Assembly (NCBI GenBank): GCA_013043995.1
Contig: JABEVL010000139.1
Span: forward strand, 1 to 6,993
Direction of reading: 5' to 3'
DNA: 6,993 nt
From: Spirochaetales bacterium
GTDB lineage: Bacteria > Spirochaetota > Spirochaetia > JABEVK01
A program made the position numbers and the translations under genes. Of the stretch, positions 5,324-6,993 are shown piece by piece. Under the pieces are notes generated by a model. It made no database searches. It was not told where the DNA came from and saw only the letters and a program-made list of their open reading frames with translations. Positions within the stretch are counted from its first letter, which is position 1; each line of letters opens with the position of its first letter.

Positions 5324-6331
5324 ATGTCACGTTTTCGCACAGCTTGCTTAGCGCTTGCAGTGGTTCTTGCTCCGGCCCTGCCGCTTTCGGCACAAATTCC
5401 AGACTTTTCAAGCTTAATGAACTCCGTGTCGACGTTAGCAGACAAGGCAGGTGAAGCCCTCCCTTCGGCTTCGTCGATGGGCTTGGACTGGTCGGATGCC
5501 TGGATTGGGTCGCTTGTGGGCATTCCCCCGCATTTTGGCCTGGGCCTGTCGACAGGATTCACAACGATCCCTACGGACGCCCTTCAGCCCCTTTTTAACG
5601 CCATGGGCAACGCTTTGCCGTCGTACGCCACAGCCCTGGGAGGCGTCCCCCTGCCGATGTACACCGTCAACGCCCGCATTGGTGGTTTCCTTTTGCCCTT
5701 CGACGTTGGTTTGAAATTAGGGTACATGCCGACGATGACCGTAAGCAATCTAGGATTGAATTACTTAATGGCGGGTGGAGATATCCGATATGCCCTGCTT
5801 CAAGACGGCATAACTCCCGGCCTCAGTCTGGGTTTTGGTGTGAACTACATCCAAGCCAACCTGTCCTACGCGTTCTCAAGCCCGTCATTTACCGTGAGCG
5901 GAACAAGCTACACAGGCACGGGCAACAGTGTTTTGCAAATCGCCAACCCCACAGCGAGTTTGGGACTTCAAAGCCTCAGCTACGAACTTAAAGCCGAGGT
6001 TTCCAAGAACCTCCTGATTGTCACACCCTACGCCGGAGCCGCAGTCAGCCTGAGTTCGATCAACGTCAACGCTGCGTTCAATGGCACCCTTGAGGATTCG
6101 AGCGGAGCGGTACTGACGCCGACAGAGATCAACCAGTTGAGTGCCCTTTCAGGAGTCAACTTCTCTTCAAACGGCATCACGCAAGGCCTGAGCAAAACTG
6201 GGATTTACGGATTTCGGCTTTGGGGCGGTACTTCGATCAACATCGTGCTGTTCAAGATTGATCTCAAAGCGTTCTACACCCTACCTAGCGGCAACCTCGG
6301 CGCAGAGCTTGGTGCCCGTTTCCAGATGTAG
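5324..6331 (+). CDS. Secreted probable outer-membrane beta-barrel protein
   Basis: The protein has 335 residues. A clear signal peptide is visible (MSRFRTACLALAVVLAPALP, residues 1-20), with cleavage probably after LSA at residue 23. A short helical stretch (about 25-60) follows. The rest is a series of glycine-rich, alternating polar/hydrophobic strands typical of transmembrane barrels: FGLGLSTGFTTI (71-82), GLKLGYMPTMTV (129-140), GLSLGFGVNYI (166-176), IYGFRLWGGTSINIVLF (294-310) and LGAELGARFQM (325-335). The last residue is Met, with the aromatic F333 two positions earlier, so the C-terminal assembly signal is not canonical. It may belong to the DUF6588-like uncharacterised barrel proteins, which I cannot confirm. 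A strong AAGGAGG lies 5 nt before the ATG at 5324. The frame is open further upstream, but only this start gives a signal peptide at the N-terminus. It fits an outer-membrane location in a diderm bacterium; no substrate can be named. Confidence 0.8.
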   Translation: MSRFRTACLALAVVLAPALPLSAQIPDFSSLMNSVSTLADKAGEALPSASSMGLDWSDAWIGSLVGIPPHFGLGLSTGFTTIPTDALQPLFNAMGNALPSYATALGGVPLPMYTVNARIGGFLLPFDVGLKLGYMPTMTVSNLGLNYLMAGGDIRYALLQDGITPGLSLGFGVNYIQANLSYAFSSPSFTVSGTSYTGTGNSVLQIANPTASLGLQSLSYELKAEVSKNLLIVTPYAGAAVSLSSINVNAAFNGTLEDSSGAVLTPTEINQLSALSGVNFSSNGITQGLSKTGIYGFRLWGGTSINIVLFKIDLKAFYTLPSGNLGAELGARFQM

Positions 6332-6336
6332 AACCC

Positions 6337-6365
6337 TTGACAGGCAGCGACTTTTTCTGTAACCT
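6337..6365 (+). promoter_or_regulatory. Promoter of the small basic protein gene
   Basis: A perfect TTGACA (6337-6342) begins five bases after the barrel-protein stop codon. A 17-bp spacer leads to TAACCT (6360-6365), which keeps the most conserved TA...T bases. The predicted start site is near 6372, about 20 nt before the ATG. The CCTTGACAG context is the same as at the peroxiredoxin promoter. Confidence 0.5.
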
Positions 6366-6391
6366 GAAGCCGTTCAATTTCCGGAGGCTCC

Positions 6392-6529
6392 ATGGGTTCC
6401 AGAACCAAGTTAACGAAGACGCGTCGTCGTATGAAAGCAGCAAAGAAGGTTGAATTGAGAACCAAGAGAGCTGTCAAGACACTCAACAAACTGCACAAAG
6501 CAGGTTTGAACGTGAAGGTAATTCTTTAA
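6392..6529 (+). CDS. Small highly basic protein, 45 residues
   Basis: The protein begins MGSRTKLTKTRRRMKAAKKV and ends in LNVKVIL. Sixteen of 45 residues are Lys or Arg and only one (E21) is acidic, so it very likely binds nucleic acid or sits on the ribosome. The basic part is followed by a heptad-like helical stretch (about 14-37). GGAGG lies 4 nt before the ATG. The gene has its own upstream TTGACA promoter and a strong intrinsic terminator downstream, so it looks like a monocistronic, well-expressed unit. I do not recognise the family for certain. The N-terminal half is faintly like the short MGS-starting, Lys/Arg-rich bacterial proteins related to mitochondrial AURKAIP1/COX24, but the match is too weak to name. 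A 74-codon minus-strand open frame over it is a shadow. Confidence 0.75.
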   Translation: MGSRTKLTKTRRRMKAAKKVELRTKRAVKTLNKLHKAGLNVKVIL

Positions 6530-6544
6530 AATCACCATTTACGT

Positions 6545-6577
6545 AAAAAAAGCTCCGCAAATGCGGGGCTTTTTTTA
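6545..6577 (+). terminator. Intrinsic terminator after the small basic protein gene
   Basis: AGCTCCGC (6551-6558) and GCGGGGCT (6563-6570) form an 8-bp stem (one T-G pair) with an AAAT loop. It is preceded by an A-run and followed by a run of seven T, so the stem can extend through A-T pairs and could act in both directions. It starts about 20 nt after the stop codon at 6529. Confidence 0.93.
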
Positions 6578-6594
6578 TAGCTTCGACCGGGTCA

Positions 6595-6615
6595 CAGGAC
6601 GCTTTTTATGTCCTG
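6595..6615 (+). other. Short inverted repeat upstream of the hydrolase gene
   Basis: CAGGAC (6595-6600) and GTCCTG (6610-6615) are perfect 6-bp arms around a 9-nt T-rich loop, 19 nt before the ATG at 6635. It could be an operator or a small leader hairpin, or chance. The rest of the 105-nt gap between 6530 and 6634 holds the terminator and the AGGAG ribosome site, and no clear promoter was found. Confidence 0.3.
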
Positions 6616-6634
6616 GAGGGCACAGGAGCCAGAA

Positions 6635-6993
6635 ATGAAGAAAATTTTCTTTTGGAGCAGTCTAGCCTTAGTTTTGGGGATACTCTTTTTCCTCATTCTG
6701 ACGAACACGGTTTCAACGCCCAATACAGATCCCAAACTTTTGTCAGCGTCTGTTCAGGTTCCTTCCCGGTTGTCCGAGCTCACCCCCTGGTTGATTCAGA
6801 AAGAATCTCAATTTCTTTCTCTGAAACCCTGGGCCGCTAAAAAGATCCTTTGGGCCGACCCCGCCCACAAAAGCAAAACGAAGATTTCGCTGGTGTATTT
6901 ACACGGCTATTCGGCCACCCGAAAAGAAATTTCGCCGTCAGTCGAAGACTTAGCCGCCCAGATCGGTGCTAACGTTTTTTTCACAAGGTACAC
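6635..6993 (+). CDS. Membrane-anchored alpha/beta hydrolase (partial, 3' end outside window)
   Basis: 119 residues are visible before the right edge. Residues 5-23 form one hydrophobic segment after MKK, a signal anchor or uncleaved signal peptide that would place the enzyme outside the inner membrane. ISLVYLHGYSATRKEISP (84-101) contains the HG oxyanion-hole motif after the third strand of the alpha/beta-hydrolase fold, and IGANVFFTRYT (109-119) matches the next strand of this hydrolase group (usually ...GANVFYTRLTGHG). The nucleophile, acid and His lie beyond the window, so the substrate (ester, lipid or peptide) is unknown. I chose the ATG at 6635 because AGGAG is 6 nt upstream and the signal anchor starts there. 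An in-frame ATG at 6608 would add nine residues ahead of the signal segment, with a weaker AGGA site. Confidence 0.85.
   Translation, partial: MKKIFFWSSLALVLGILFFLILTNTVSTPNTDPKLLSASVQVPSRLSELTPWLIQKESQFLSLKPWAAKKILWADPAHKSKTKISLVYLHGYSATRKEISPSVEDLAAQIGANVFFTRY

Noticed and set aside
6274..6498. A 74-codon minus-strand frame with a hydrophobic start, over the small basic gene
   Set aside because: It has no ribosome site or promoter and crosses the 3' end of the barrel gene. The plus-strand gene has promoter, ribosome site and terminator. The hydrophobicity arises from the complement of Lys codons.
6652..6840. A 62-codon plus-strand frame within the hydrolase start
   Set aside because: It is out of frame with the signal-anchor and HGYSATR-containing reading frame that matches alpha/beta hydrolases.

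Overview
The window is an ordinary-looking chromosomal segment of roughly 50% G+C with nine genes, two of them cut by the window edges. The organism is probably a double-membrane (diderm) bacterium. The evidence is a secreted glycine-rich beta-barrel-like protein, a secreted GIN/DUF2807-like protein and queuosine biosynthesis. A regulator that combines a pseudo-receiver, an RsbW-type ATPase and a cNMP-binding domain, together with a secreted barrel protein, makes me think of Spirochaetota or a similar environmental lineage. That placement is an inference from gene flavour only and has low confidence.

Left part (1-2367): a SMUG1-type uracil-DNA glycosylase gene runs leftwards out of the window. 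It diverges from queG (epoxyqueuosine reductase), with only 29 nt between the two start codons. queG is followed by a small secreted DUF2807 (head-GIN) protein gene. That gene lacks a usable Shine-Dalgarno and has a TATAAT exactly 6 nt before its ATG.

Middle part (2371-5261): a leftward pair encodes an AhpC-type 2-Cys peroxiredoxin and a Dabb (stress-responsive alpha/beta-barrel) protein, coupled by a TAGTG stop/start overlap. It diverges from a rightward pair encoding a stand-alone Lon-substrate-binding-domain protein and the three-domain pseudo-receiver/HATPase/cNMP-binding regulator. The 88-nt divergent region is dense. It holds a perfect TTGACA for the peroxiredoxin, an overlapping -35 for the opposite gene, a 15-bp PerR-like palindrome across the predicted peroxiredoxin start site, and a -10 placed so that the Lon-domain mRNA would be leaderless. 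The picture is oxidative-stress defence next to protein-quality or signalling genes.

Right part (5324-6993): a secreted probable outer-membrane barrel protein is followed by a very basic 45-residue protein gene with its own TTGACA promoter and a strong intrinsic terminator. After that comes the 5' part of a membrane-anchored alpha/beta hydrolase gene that runs off the right end.

No RNA genes, CRISPR arrays, insertion sequences, attachment sites or origins were seen, and there is no stretch of more than 300 bases without a gene. Nothing here is clearly a new system. The best leads are the regulator architecture, the compact peroxide-type control region, the twin leaderless-start signatures and the small basic protein.
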